Notes: generated by a model not told the origin, from the letters alone. Numbered from the stretch's first letter, positions 18,535 to 27,915 are shown. The stretch: DNA of 64,000 nucleotides from Phycisphaerales bacterium AB-hyl4 (GCA_041821185.1 JBGUBD010000006.1:248001-312000), one strand, 5' to 3'. A program made the numbers and translations.

Positions 18535-19368
18535 TCAGTTGCGCATTCGACGACGGCGCAACATTGCCAGGGCGCCCAACCCGAGCAATGCCATACTGCT
18601 TGGTTCAGGGATCGGGCCGGTGATCTGAATGTCGTCCACCCACGTGTTCAAGCCGCGAGTGTCAGGCACGCCAAGGAGCTGCATACGAAATGCTTCCGCC
18701 TGATCAAAATCGGCATTTTGAAGGCTAAGGCCAGCCATGGCTGCGATGGGTGTTCCGTTCCCGTTGGCCAGTTCGAACGACCACGTTCTATCCAGTTCAT
18801 CGACTGTCATCACCACCATCAGCCAGTCGTTTGTAGACCAGAACGTAGGATATCCCGTATCACCTTCGTTGATGGTTGTGGTGCCGCTGGCCGTTTCGTA
18901 GCGAATCTGCTTGTTGCCGTTGCCATCCGACAAAGCACGAAGGGTCAGGGTCCCGGCGACACGATCGTCTGCATCACGGATCGTCAAAAGGTATCTCGGG
19001 CGCATCAGCGCACTGTTTTCTATTGTCGTACTCGAAAAATAGATGCGGTGCGACAGAACATACACACCCTCAGCGTCGTCCTGGCGCCAGCCTGATGCCG
19101 TCATCGTGCTGTTGGGTTGTCCGTCATCGAGGCCGGAGGGGTATGAAAAACGCCAGTACTGGTCGCCCTCGATAGCGTCATCGGATGCGTTAACCACCGA
19201 ATTGGTCATCCGGTCGCCCAAATTGGTTAATGTCCAACTACTCGAAAGCGTTGTAGCGCCAGGCGCGTAACTCTCGAAGTTCTCCTCAAACAGCACTACG
19301 GAGCCGTGTGCCAGTGGAATCGTAAACAGCAGCGTCGCAGCGGGCATTAATGAAAGGATTCTACGCAT
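18535..19368 (-). CDS. PEP-CTERM sorted exported protein
   Basis: 277 residues: a signal peptide (MRRILSLMPAATLLFTIPLA), a jellyroll-like body beginning VVLFEENFESYAPG, and the tail PIPEPSSMALLGLGALAMLR followed by basic residues. The body resembles LamG/concanavalin-type sugar-binding modules (ENFESY start, WVDDIQITG end). The ATG at 19368 has AGGAGAG seven bases upstream and is preferred to a TTG at 19374. It lies about 100 bases downstream of the 1171-residue secreted protein on the same strand. Confidence 0.85.
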   Translation of the reverse strand: MRRILSLMPAATLLFTIPLAHGSVVLFEENFESYAPGATTLSSSWTLTNLGDRMTNSVVNASDDAIEGDQYWRFSYPSGLDDGQPNSTMTASGWRQDDAEGVYVLSHRIYFSSTTIENSALMRPRYLLTIRDADDRVAGTLTLRALSDGNGNKQIRYETASGTTTINEGDTGYPTFWSTNDWLMVVMTVDELDRTWSFELANGNGTPIAAMAGLSLQNADFDQAEAFRMQLLGVPDTRGLNTWVDDIQITGPIPEPSSMALLGLGALAMLRRRRMRN

Positions 19369-19470
19369 GATCAATCTCTCCTAAAAAGGGTTCAAAACAA
19401 TGTTCCGAAATCTGATTCTGTCGAGTCTCGTCTTTGGCTCCACTCCTCGGAGCAACTCCTGTGAAAAACA

Positions 19471-22400
19471 TTATCGTTGCCGAAGTCGGCCGTCGGCGGG
19501 CCTGTACGCTGGTTCATCGGTGATCAGCAACATGTCGTAACGAATCTCACCGTTGAGATTGTCCAGGGTCAGTGTGTGCTCCCCGGCAGGCAATCGCACC
19601 GCCTCAAGATTCATGTCGCCCGGCACAGCCCACGTCCAGAACTGTTCCGCCATCGGGTGGTCTGGATCAATCAGCCGGTCGGGAACATTCAAGTCGGTGC
19701 GGCCACCGAGGGTGGCGATGTGATCGTCGCCCAGTCGTACTCGCACGTCATTGTCGGTTTCATTACCACGCATGCCCGACCCGCGATGCAGGTAGCGAAG
19801 CCAAAGAAAGTATTCGCCTTCGTGGGGTATGGTGATACGCCACGACACTCGGTTGGACCGTGGCCGTTCGGGTACGAGGTAAGCGGAGCCGCGCAATCCG
19901 CCCGCTGTCGATTCTTCAAACGGGCCTTGCCGTTCCGCATCCGCGAACGCCAACTCAAGATGTACCGGTTCGTGATCACGCGATGGCGTGGAGACCTGGG
20001 CGAATGTCGGTTCACTCTCATTGCCCCATCGATCCACCACCGTTACAGCGTAGTGGTACGTCACACCGGCTCGCAGGCCCCAGTCCGTAAACCGGGCTTC
20101 CGTTGGAGAGCCGATGCGATGTTGTTGAGTCAGTTTCTTGAACGGCGCACGCGAGGCATAAACGTGGTAGTGCGCAAAGCTCGGATCGTCAGAGGCCGAC
20201 CAGCGAAGTTCGTTTACACGTTCACGTCGATTGTCGGCTTCGAGGCTTTGAACAGATTGAGGCGGCGTCTGAATCTCGGGCCGACGACCTTCCGGTTCGA
20301 AACCTTCATCGGTAGACAGGGCGATCAGATCGATTTCGGCGCCTGCGTCCACGGTCTCGAACGTAATCTGCACCTCACCGGCCGATAGCGTCACGGCCGC
20401 CTGGCCAGTCCGAACCCAGGTCCATGATTTCTGATCAGTTCTCGCCTCGTGGGTGCCGTCTCCCAACTTGATCCGCCACCCCGCGTTTTGAGAAGCGTGG
20501 CCACGGACCCTTGTCCACACGTTGTCGGGACGGTTGCTTCGGACTCGGGCCCAGAGGTGGTAGTCACCCGCGGCGGGCAATTCAATTGACATCGATGCAG
20601 CGCCGATATTGCGATCGGGATGCCGATAGAGGTAATACCAATCGGACGCCTCGCGAACATCTCGCCCAATGGCCAGGCCGGGCCGTTCGTCGGTATACAA
20701 ATCCCGCACCGCGTGTTCCGGTTCGACATAGACCACCAGTGGGCGATCCTCAACATCGGCCGGCAGATCAACGCCCGCGCGAGCCGCCTCCATTGAAAAG
20801 CCGCTCTCCAGGCCACTGTATTCCAGGGCAGTGACAACGTAATAATAATCCTGCCCCGGTTCGACATCCTCGTCTCGCCATGTGGTCTGCTCGATGGGCT
20901 CATGTGTCTGAAGCACATATTCATCGCCGCTTCGCGTGCTGCGGTAGACCAGGTAACCACGCGTTTCGTTGCTGTAGGCCGACGGTTCCCACGTCAGCTC
21001 CACCGCTTGTTCGTCGGCTTGCCACTGAACCTGCTCGGGCGGTCGGGGGCGTGCCATCACCGCGACATAGTTGCGGAATCGCCCCGTCATGCTCGAGGCT
21101 GTGTGGATTTTGGTGGCGTCGGGACTCTGCATAGAGAAGTCGCCACCCGCGTAATAGCCGTTGAAACGATGGTGTGTATTGAACACCGGCTGCCATGTAC
21201 CGTCTGAAAACCCCTGGTACACAATGTTGCCGTTGTTGGTCTGATCAAACGTGCGGAAATGCCAGCCGCGAATCCACCCGACATAAAAACGGGGGTGGAT
21301 CGACCAGTGCATATGGTAGTACTCGCCGTCGGAGCTGACTTTGACTTCCTCGAAGGGTGTCCCGGTGCGTGTTCGCCAGAATCGTGCCGCCATCCCATCG
21401 CGCACAATGAATTCACCGTCGGGCGATGCGTCCTGATGGCCATGCGTACTCGTGGGGTAGTAGTTGTAAATCTCCTGCATCTCGTCCACGGTGTCCCCGC
21501 GGTGGATGCGATACTTCTCCCACCGCTCACCTTCGGGAAACTTGATGTGGCCGTTCTGACCCATGAACAGGCGGAGGTAGGCCTCGTTGCCTTCAAGCGG
21601 TGCGATGACATGGTCGATCTCGCCGGTCTCCCGATCGATCAACATGCCGACCCGCACCCGCACGATCGGCCCCCATTCCTCATGATTCGTGCTCACGGAG
21701 GTATGCGGCCGCCAGAACTCATGGTTATCGAGCGGATGACTCGGGTTGCCGTCTGCCTGCGGTCTGGCCGGCCGACCCGGGTTTAAGCCTGTGTCGGGAA
21801 GGGGAACATTGCCCGGCTCGTAAGGCATCCAGATTCCGCCATTCGGCGTGTCAAGAAAGACATACCGACTGTCCTTCGTCAGGCCATAAATGCGACTGCG
21901 CGTAAACGATTGATCCCATTGTGCAATAGTCTGTCTGGTGCCTTTTGCTTCGTTGATTTCGCGTAGTTGCGTGCCCCCGAAGGTCAGGTAGTAAACGTCG
22001 GGGTCATCGGGAGCCCATATCGGATGTCGACTATCGTCCAGCCGGGGTTGGATGCGCGAGTAATCTGCGTTGACCAGTCCGCCCCGCATCACGTCCCCGT
22101 CCTTCGTAGGCCGATGGCCGGGAACGAACAGGCGGGACGCGTTCGCATTCCATGCCGACCAGACCGAAGAAGTGGTGGTGTGTTCAGTGAATGGCGCATC
22201 GTCGACCATCCAGATCGGCGTGCCGTGCTCAACATCCTCAAAGATCAGCCGGTGCGTTCGCAGGCCATCGTCTTCAAAAAACAGGTCATAAGGCTTTACG
22301 CCGTGGCGTTCCATGAACGCGTCCAGGCCTTGGACTGATGGATCGACTGCACTGTATCGATCGCGCGATGCATCGCGAAGCTGCGCCGGCCCCCCCACAG

Positions 22401-22986
22401 CGAGCCGGGAACTGCCGCTGCCACTGATGAACTTGATCGCCAATACGTTCGTGCCTTGTTGAAGCGAGGCATTGACGACATGGTCAGTGATCGACGGCGG
22501 CCAATGTTCGTTGCCTTCGTCAATCGTATTGACAACTTCCTTACCGTTTACCCACGCCTGCATCCACCAGTCGGCCCCCATACCGAGCGACACCTGCTGA
22601 GCCGAGCCTGATTCGATTTCGAGAAAGACATAGGCGGTGTTACCCGGCGCGAGCCCGCCGAAGAGCGGTACGAAATCGAAGACATCACCATCGCCGGGCG
22701 TCACCGTCTGAGGCTCAACGGTGCGATCGTTTACTTTCAAGGCGGCGGGGACTGTGGAAAGCTGATCCTCAGCGACGGCATCGTCCCGGTGAAGCGGGAG
22801 AAACACCGTCCATTGCTCAGGCCAAGCGACATCCCCTACGACCTGTCGTGACGGTTTGGGTGAAACGTCACCTTGTGCCGGCATTTGCCCACTGACGACA
22901 ATCGTTATAAGTAACATTAAACCGATGATTCGCACTTGTTTCGCTTTCGTTGAAGTCGCTTTTGGCATTGACACGTCCGAGGCCAT
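19471..22986 (-). CDS. Large secreted protein: propeller-like core, two FnIII and two binding modules
   Basis: 1171 residues. A membrane signal segment (about 18-38) leads to a beta-sandwich (to about 220) with PLFGGLAPGNTAYVFLEIES and QGTNVLAIKF, as in sugar-binding leaders of glycosidases. Residues about 235-640 show repeated PDG/PDxxxV turns (HPIWAPDDPDVYYLTFGG, DASPDGEFIVRDG, MQSPDATKIH) suggesting a TolB-like propeller. Then FnIII (about 640-740), a jellyroll (750-890), a second FnIII (895-990) and a final jellyroll (1000-1160). No hydrolase motif is certain; it could be a lyase-like or binding protein. Its start lies six bases after the pseudopilin stop, so the two are coupled. Confidence 0.7.
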   Translation of the reverse strand: MASDVSMPKATSTKAKQVRIIGLMLLITIVVSGQMPAQGDVSPKPSRQVVGDVAWPEQWTVFLPLHRDDAVAEDQLSTVPAALKVNDRTVEPQTVTPGDGDVFDFVPLFGGLAPGNTAYVFLEIESGSAQQVSLGMGADWWMQAWVNGKEVVNTIDEGNEHWPPSITDHVVNASLQQGTNVLAIKFISGSGSSRLAVGGPAQLRDASRDRYSAVDPSVQGLDAFMERHGVKPYDLFFEDDGLRTHRLIFEDVEHGTPIWMVDDAPFTEHTTTSSVWSAWNANASRLFVPGHRPTKDGDVMRGGLVNADYSRIQPRLDDSRHPIWAPDDPDVYYLTFGGTQLREINEAKGTRQTIAQWDQSFTRSRIYGLTKDSRYVFLDTPNGGIWMPYEPGNVPLPDTGLNPGRPARPQADGNPSHPLDNHEFWRPHTSVSTNHEEWGPIVRVRVGMLIDRETGEIDHVIAPLEGNEAYLRLFMGQNGHIKFPEGERWEKYRIHRGDTVDEMQEIYNYYPTSTHGHQDASPDGEFIVRDGMAARFWRTRTGTPFEEVKVSSDGEYYHMHWSIHPRFYVGWIRGWHFRTFDQTNNGNIVYQGFSDGTWQPVFNTHHRFNGYYAGGDFSMQSPDATKIHTASSMTGRFRNYVAVMARPRPPEQVQWQADEQAVELTWEPSAYSNETRGYLVYRSTRSGDEYVLQTHEPIEQTTWRDEDVEPGQDYYYVVTALEYSGLESGFSMEAARAGVDLPADVEDRPLVVYVEPEHAVRDLYTDERPGLAIGRDVREASDWYYLYRHPDRNIGAASMSIELPAAGDYHLWARVRSNRPDNVWTRVRGHASQNAGWRIKLGDGTHEARTDQKSWTWVRTGQAAVTLSAGEVQITFETVDAGAEIDLIALSTDEGFEPEGRRPEIQTPPQSVQSLEADNRRERVNELRWSASDDPSFAHYHVYASRAPFKKLTQQHRIGSPTEARFTDWGLRAGVTYHYAVTVVDRWGNESEPTFAQVSTPSRDHEPVHLELAFADAERQGPFEESTAGGLRGSAYLVPERPRSNRVSWRITIPHEGEYFLWLRYLHRGSGMRGNETDNDVRVRLGDDHIATLGGRTDLNVPDRLIDPDHPMAEQFWTWAVPGDMNLEAVRLPAGEHTLTLDNLNGEIRYDMLLITDEPAYRPADGRLRQR

Positions 22987-22992
22987 TACCCG

Positions 22993-23691
22993 TCAGTCGA
23001 AGGCGGGGTCATTGTTGCGGTTGTAATAGCTCCAGATTCGCGACCCTGAAGCGTTGATTTCCGGCACATCTGAACGTGTTGTGACATGGCCGCCGACCCA
23101 GAGCAGATTGGCAACACGTTGGCTACCGTGCCGGGGGTAAACGTGAAACAGGCTGCTATCGTTTCGCAGCAAGTAGCTGGAGCCCCCGTTTTCCCATGTA
23201 TGGCCACTATCCGCGACCAGCAGGTGATTGGGCGTCTCGGGTCGTTGCGAAACATCGCGCCCGGCAAGGCGTTGATTCATGCCGTAGGAAGGCTGGAACG
23301 TAGCTCGCAGATCATATTGACTGTAGATGCTGTTGAAGTCAGTCGGGTCTTCGGGGCACTCGAAGACCCCCTGGCGGCCATACTCGTTCGCTTCATCGGT
23401 GTTCCTCGGGGGCTGTAGACCCACATACGGTCCCAGATGCCCTGTCGCCCACACGATGCCGCCGGGCGAGTAGGTCCAAGGCAGATAATCATCGTGATCG
23501 TCGCGATACATCATGAATGCGAGGCCAATCTGCCTGAGATTGGATGCACACGAGATGGTGCGTGCGCTGTCTCTTGCACTGGATAAGGCGGGTAGCAGAA
23601 TTGCAATCAATATCGCAATAATAGAAATGACAACGAGAAGTTCGATCAGCGTAAATGCATGCTTACAAATGTATCGGGGGGCTTTGGGCAT
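22993..23691 (-). CDS. Pseudopilin-like protein with prepilin N-terminus
   Basis: 232 residues. [20 protein letters not shown] starts it, again with Ala before the cleavage site and Glu at +5, then a hydrophobic helix to [18 protein letters not shown] sequence (here [18 protein letters not shown]), SNLRQIG and a dry-site DDHDDYLPW motif as in DUF1559 relatives. The end has [18 protein letters not shown], a variant of the H...DGH motif. A purine-rich GAAAGAAG precedes the start. Directly upstream of the large secreted protein gene; likely the first structural gene of the ROK-controlled unit. Confidence 0.87.
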   Translation of the reverse strand: MPKAPRYICKHAFTLIELLVVISIIAILIAILLPALSSARDSARTISCASNLRQIGLAFMMYRDDHDDYLPWTYSPGGIVWATGHLGPYVGLQPPRNTDEANEYGRQGVFECPEDPTDFNSIYSQYDLRATFQPSYGMNQRLAGRDVSQRPETPNHLLVADSGHTWENGGSSYLLRNDSSLFHVYPRHGSQRVANLLWVGGHVTTRSDVPEINASGSRIWSYYNRNNDPAFD

Positions 23692-23780
23692 AGGTCACTT
23701 CTTTCTGGAGCGGAGGCGACTGAACCGTGTCATTCTGAAATAGGGTTTCACGCTGGAGGCGTTTGTGGCAGATAGATTGA

Positions 23781-25040
23781 CTAAGTACGTTGCTGTTCTT
23801 CGCGAACACCGGAGCGAATCGATTGGGTCCGTTTGCTAGTCGATGCTGAACCAACCGGTCGCATCCGACGAATCAGTTTCGGATTGAAAAACAATTCAGA
23901 CGCAAGCCAAGCCGCGCCTCGGTGAGCAGCCTGCCCGAAATCGTCAATCACACTGATCTCTGTGGTTCCACGCCGCGATGGATGCAACCACGGCTCAAGG
24001 CCTCGCCGGAAGGCTGGCAACAGAATTTCCTCCGGCAAGCCGAGACCAGACTGGATGAGGATCGCATCCGGATTGCTCGCCTGAGCCAGATAATGGAAGT
24101 ATTCACCGAAACGTTCCGCAGCTTCGACAAGCACCTTTCGGACAACCGGGTTGCCTGCCTTTGCCTGTTCGCGAAGGCCGGGCAGATCGATATCCGCAAA
24201 CTCCGGTTGCATCGCCTGCAACTGCTTGAGCAGCGCCCAGCCCCCAACCTCGGCTTCAATGCAGCCACGGCCGCCGCAGTAGCACGGCCGACCATCCCGA
24301 ACCACCTGGATATGCCCAAACCCACGCCAGTGCGAAAGCATCTGCCCGTAAGGCTCGGCCGGTGAAGCCGGCGACCAGGTAATGCCGCCACCCCAAATCA
24401 GGATCGCGACGCGTTGCGGCTTTTCCTGCGCGGCGATAATGCCCGCACATAATGCCTGCATATCCGCTATGGAGGACACATGGCAATTCGTGATTTTCCG
24501 AACCGTTCGCTCAACCGGAAGGTTGGCGATATTCGGAAAATGCACGCATGTCTCAAGCGAACCATCAACCGGATGAATGCCGCCCGGCAGGACGAGCGTC
24601 ACTGCTCTTAAATGAAGCCCTTTCCCTGTGGCGACGTCGAGCATTTCCTTCGCAGCCGACGAGAATACTTCCAGGAGCGATTCATTATCGATCGTCCGGT
24701 CGTGAGGAACCGTCCGGTCCCAAATGCCCACACCATCCATACGCATAAGCGATGCCTTGGTGGACGAATCGCTCGGGTCGAGCGTCATCACACCAACCAG
24801 GTTCGTGGAACGATCGACTTCCAGAACGTCGGCCGGTCGCCCCCTCGTCGGACGCCGCGTCCCCACGGTATGAACCAGCCTGTTGTCACGAAGCACGGAG
24901 ATGGTCTTATTGACCGCAGCCCGTGACAGGCGAACCCGTTTGCCAAGTTCAGGCTGACTGATGGGCCCCTCTCGGTAGATCAACGTAGCAATGGCTTGCT
25001 GACTGCCGTGGCCCTGCATGATGTCTGGAAATGTTGCCAC
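23781..25040 (-). CDS. ROK-family transcriptional regulator
   Basis: 419 residues: an N-terminal winged helix (ISQPELGKRVRLSRAAVNKT) and a ROK domain with the zinc-binding motif CYCGGRGCIEAEVG and histidine in HWRGFGHIQVV just before it. ATPase-type signatures are weak (LIWGGGITWS instead of the DGTG pattern), so it is more likely a pure sensor than a kinase. ROK repressors (NagC, XylR, Mlc) respond to sugars or sugar phosphates. It lies upstream of the pseudopilin and large secreted protein in the same direction and probably controls them. A 27-base inverted repeat about 120 bases before its start is a candidate operator. Confidence 0.9.
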   Translation of the reverse strand: MATFPDIMQGHGSQQAIATLIYREGPISQPELGKRVRLSRAAVNKTISVLRDNRLVHTVGTRRPTRGRPADVLEVDRSTNLVGVMTLDPSDSSTKASLMRMDGVGIWDRTVPHDRTIDNESLLEVFSSAAKEMLDVATGKGLHLRAVTLVLPGGIHPVDGSLETCVHFPNIANLPVERTVRKITNCHVSSIADMQALCAGIIAAQEKPQRVAILIWGGGITWSPASPAEPYGQMLSHWRGFGHIQVVRDGRPCYCGGRGCIEAEVGGWALLKQLQAMQPEFADIDLPGLREQAKAGNPVVRKVLVEAAERFGEYFHYLAQASNPDAILIQSGLGLPEEILLPAFRRGLEPWLHPSRRGTTEISVIDDFGQAAHRGAAWLASELFFNPKLIRRMRPVGSASTSKRTQSIRSGVREEQQRT

Positions 25041-25572
25041 AGACTAGACTTTCATGCGCCCGGCCGTTGCAGATGCATCGACCATCTGGCGTTCGGAACG
25101 AATCAGGTGAAACCGAGGCGTTCGCAGAGAAACGATTGCCAGAAGAGTACCACGCCACATTTGTTTTGTCAACGATAAAAAACAAACTATTCCTCAGCGA
25201 AATCTGGGTGTAACGTGGGGCTCTGCCGCGGAGCCCGGTCTGCGGTTTCACTGAAGGGCTTGTGTGGCAATCGCACGCGAAGGGAGCGGCCTGCGGGGGG
25301 CGGCTATTTCGGCCCGTTCCCTTACGAAGATTACAGTTCCTTCCGCGCCCTTCCTAACGGTTTATTCGACACGGCCCTGGTCGCCTGCCGTGACGTGAAC
25401 ACCGATGCGAGACTGACGTGAACCATGTGAAAGTGACTGACCGCAATACCCATGCACAGGTCGTTCCCGGTGCGAGCAACCAGAAAGGGTTGAATCCTCA
25501 AGTAGTGCTTCAGCTATGTCTACGTCGGCGCGAGCTCCTGTATCGCTTCACGTACCTGAAGCGAAATACCAT
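25041..25572. other. Intergenic, mostly empty
   Basis: 532 bases upstream of the ROK gene. Apart from the inverted repeat at 25160-25186 I see no gene. Open frames on the plus strand are short and unrecognised (for example GGGYFGPFPYEDYSSF near 25300) and may be debris. Confidence 0.4.
25160..25186. promoter_or_regulatory. Candidate ROK operator (inverted repeat)
   Basis: Arms TTTGTTTT (25160-25167) and AAAACAAA (25179-25186) are perfect complements with an 11-base spacer, set in otherwise GC-rich DNA. Known ROK operators (XylR, NagC) are AT-rich palindromes of TTT/AAA runs. Its place upstream of the ROK start suggests autoregulation. Confidence 0.45.
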
Positions 25573-25800
25573 CTAATTGTTGCGGAAGTTAAAACCCCAG
25601 AACGGACGACTGCCGCTGTGATACTCGCCGCCGATGTCATATTCTTGCACGCTGACCATCTCCACATGCGCGTCCAGAAACACGACGTTGCGAAACTCAT
25701 CGCGATGCGTCGGGGCGCGAAGCAACGCCTGCCATGCGGTGGTTGTTGTTGTGACAAACGTGTTGTAAGTGTCCAAATCAGCTTTCAAGGTGCCGTCTTG
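25573..25800 (-). pseudogene. Pseudopilin C-terminal fragment
   Basis: About 75 residues beginning DGTLKADLDTYNTFVTTTTT and including RNVVFLDAHVEMVSVQEYD look like the end of a planctomycete pseudopilin (the FLDAHVE segment matches the usual FADGHV). There is no prepilin N-terminus; at about 25800 the similarity stops where a transposase remnant begins on the other strand. I infer disruption by that insertion. Confidence 0.5.
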
Positions 25801-26045
25801 AGCGAAATGTGTTTGCGAAGGCTGGGGCACCTGATCGAACCGGGTCCCATCGCCGAACGGTTGCTGGTGGAACTGGACGATGGCGACCTGATCGACTGGG
25901 ACCTGTGGCACATCGACGGCAGTTCGATCCGCGGCAGCCGGGCGGCGGGCGGGGCGGCGGCGAAATCTTTGAAAAAAGGCCCGCCGAACCGACGGACCAC
26001 GCGCTGGGCCGCAGCCGAGGCGGGTTCGGCACGAAGTTGCACTTG
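25800..26045 (+). pseudogene. IS5-family transposase fragment, frameshifted
   Basis: One frame reads LIDWDLWHIDGSSIRGSRAA and KSLKKGPPN; then the similarity shifts to the next frame with TDHALGRSRGGFGTKLHLIV. These are the central DDE-region segments of IS5-type transposases (DGS...R, KKG, LGRSRGG..TKxH). Both ends are missing and a frameshift is present, so the element is a remnant. Confidence 0.7.
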
Positions 26046-26235
26046 ATTGTTGCTGGTGCTCCGCTTCGGCGTGGAGGGATCGATAGATCGGGCGTAACGC
26101 TGTTTGAGGCGCTTGGGCATCTCGGTCAGCAGTCGATCACGCACATCGGGCGGAAGGAAATCGCGCATCAGCGGCATCTCGACCCACACCCAGTCCTCGG
26201 GCGGACGCAGTCGCTTGGGCGGTGATTCGTCATGC
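26046..26235 (-). pseudogene. Serine recombinase internal fragment
   Basis: The minus strand reads SPPKRLRPPEDWVWVEMPLM then RDFLPPDVRDRLLTEMPKRL and a basic RSTSNN stretch. This lines up with RPPAEWLWQEQPLMKGFLPE of the serine recombinase at 46868-48475, in the segment before the zinc ribbon. Only about 60 residues remain between the transposase remnant and the left direct repeat of the island. It suggests that a related element once stood at this site. Confidence 0.6.
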
Positions 26236-26301
26236 GAACAGAATTTTGCTGATCCCGGGGGGAAGCAGTTACTTTAACCCGCACAGACGTAAACTGGCCC
26301 G

Positions 26302-26413
26302 CTTTGGGGACCAAACGGGGACAGTGGGGGCCCGCGGGTGGGGGCGATGTGCAATAAAAATGGCTCGTAGACGCTTGTGCGTGCATACGAGCCATTTAAG
26401 CGGAGAGGGCGGG
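26302..26413. repeat. Left 112-base direct repeat (attachment-site-like)
   Basis: Aligned by eye with 50227-50338: same orientation, no gaps, 11 mismatches. It includes a TTTGGGGAC segment, a GC-rich link, a hairpin and then the last bases of tRNA-Ser (GCGGAGAGGGCGGG on this strand). Beyond that the tRNA similarity decays at once, so no functional tRNA is present here. Confidence 0.75.
26352..26397 (-). terminator. Hairpin with T tract, left copy
   Basis: Arms AAATGGCTCGTA (26358-26369) and TACGAGCCATTT (26386-26397) with an inner ACGC/GCGT stem. On the minus strand the hairpin is followed by TTTTTAT. It is the counterpart of the tRNA-Ser terminator at 50278-50322, with two base pairs swapped in a compensatory way. 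Confidence 0.65.
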
Positions 26414-26868
26414 TCGAAAATCCCCTCTTTATGCATAAGTCAGCGTGACGCCCGTAAAACGGGGGTGTCGGCGTGTTATAGGGCGCTGTTTGAGGCGATC
26501 CGTCGGCAGCCGTGATGGTTCTTGATGGAGGTTTTCGGTGCCGTGAGCGACAAAGCCAGCACGCGGGCACCGCCGGTGACCGTGTATAATCATACACCAA
26601 TATTTGTTCAGATCGGCTGCACGGTTCGGCGGGTACGTGTGTAGCATCAACGTTGTCTGATTCGATGTTTGAGAGTGGTCGTAGTACATCCATAGTTGAA
26701 GGTGGTATGCTCGCCTTCCAAGAAGCCGCTGGTCACAAGACAGCCGAGGCTACGAATCGTGGCAGATCGGGCAGGTCGCGGCTCTGAGCTCTGCGGCTCC
26801 GGCTTTTCAGACCAGGCCGTCCAACCTCGTATCCGCCGGGGCTGCTCAGGACAGCGCCGGGTAAGAGT
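26414..26868. other. Intergenic, no gene seen
   Basis: 455 bases between the left repeat and the PocR/AraC regulator. I see only an imperfect hairpin (GACGCCCGT, AAA, ACGGGGGTGTC at about 26449) and no coding similarity. The promoter of the regulator is expected here but not evident. Confidence 0.4.
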
Positions 26869-27888
26869 ATGGAGTCAGCGATAACCCAACTTCGTGTCGC
26901 CGCGCGGGATGAAACCGAGGAGAACGATTCGTCATTGGCCTATCTGATGCGCCTCGCGGAGGCGGCGGGTCCGCTGTTGATCAATTTCGAGGATCTGGTG
27001 GGCATGACCCTGGACCATCCAGAACTCCGCCTGCCCGATGAGATGCGGATGCACAAGGGGCCGCTTTGTCAGTGGGCGAAGGAATTCCTCCGAACGGAAC
27101 GCGGGCTGCTCGTGTGCTCGACAAACAAGTACATCGCCAACCGCAAAGCGCTGCATCGTACCGACCCGCTCATCGGTCAATGTTACCTGGGCCTGACCGA
27201 CATTTGCCAGCCATTGATCTACCGTCAGCAGGTGATGGGCATCTTCTACTACGGTTCGGTGGTGCTGGCGGAGCATCAGCAGCGGTTGCGAGAGCGGGTC
27301 ATCGCTGAATGTCGTCGGCAACATCTGGACATGGACCAGGCGCTGACGGCGCTCGAACAGGTGCCAGTGCTGCGGTTGCATGAACTGCCGCTATACGAGG
27401 CTCGCCTGAGCAAGCTTTGTCAGATCGTGGCCACGATACTCGACGGCTTGGGGTTGCCGGCCGACTGCTACCACTCGTTCGGCCGCGCGAAGGAAGCCCG
27501 GGTCGCGTTTGGCGGAACCCCACGATTGGTGGTGCGGGCGGTGCGTGTGATCAATACCTATCTCGACCACCCGTTGACGCTGGTGTCGATCGCCAAGCGT
27601 TTGCAGTGCCATCCGAAGTATCTCGGAAGAGTCTTCCAGCGGTCGATGGGGCTGTCGGTGGCCGACTTTCTACTGAAAACCCGGATCGAACGAGCCTGTA
27701 ACCTCTTGAAAATCGGGCGCTTGGACGTGACACGCGTGGCTTACGAGGTCGGCTTTACGGACAAAAGCAATTTTTCGCGCTCGTTCCGCAAAATCATGGG
27801 TATGCCACCGGGCCAGTATCGCAAGCAGTTCAAGGTTGACTACACGACACAGAACGCAAAGCAAGGTGTAAAACAAGTACCCAAATGA
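26869..27888 (+). CDS. AraC-family regulator with PocR sensory domain
   Basis: 339 residues. The N-terminal part (about 30-180) has the PocR-type sensor pattern: LINFEDLVGMTLDHPELRLP, then LCQWAKEFLRTERGLLVCST and YRQQVMGIFYYGSVVL. The C-terminal 100 residues form a double helix-turn-helix (ERACNLLKIGRLDVTRVAYE, VGFTDKSNFSRSFRKIMGMP PGQYRK when joined). PocR domains bind small organic ligands. It reads toward the FAD oxidoreductase, 58 bases away, and a direct repeat in that gap suits AraC-type binding, so it probably activates the downstream cluster. Confidence 0.9.
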   Translation: MESAITQLRVAARDETEENDSSLAYLMRLAEAAGPLLINFEDLVGMTLDHPELRLPDEMRMHKGPLCQWAKEFLRTERGLLVCSTNKYIANRKALHRTDPLIGQCYLGLTDICQPLIYRQQVMGIFYYGSVVLAEHQQRLRERVIAECRRQHLDMDQALTALEQVPVLRLHELPLYEARLSKLCQIVATILDGLGLPADCYHSFGRAKEARVAFGGTPRLVVRAVRVINTYLDHPLTLVSIAKRLQCHPKYLGRVFQRSMGLSVADFLLKTRIERACNLLKIGRLDVTRVAYEVGFTDKSNFSRSFRKIMGMPPGQYRKQFKVDYTTQNAKQGVKQVPK

Positions 27889-27915
27889 CAACAATGAGTC
27901 ATTTTGGTGACAACA
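27886..27915. promoter_or_regulatory. Candidate AraC-type operator: TGACAACA direct repeat
   Basis: TGACAACA occurs at 27886-27893 and 27908-27915, 22 bases apart (two helical turns), between the AraC-type regulator and the FAD oxidoreductase. AraC-family proteins bind direct half-sites with about 21-base spacing. The first copy overlaps the TGA stop of the regulator. The oxidoreductase begins at 27947. Confidence 0.5.

Noticed and set aside
26384..26425. A second tRNA-Ser at the left repeat
   Set aside because: Only about 14 bases of the 3' end match; the T arm is already degenerate and no anticodon arm exists.
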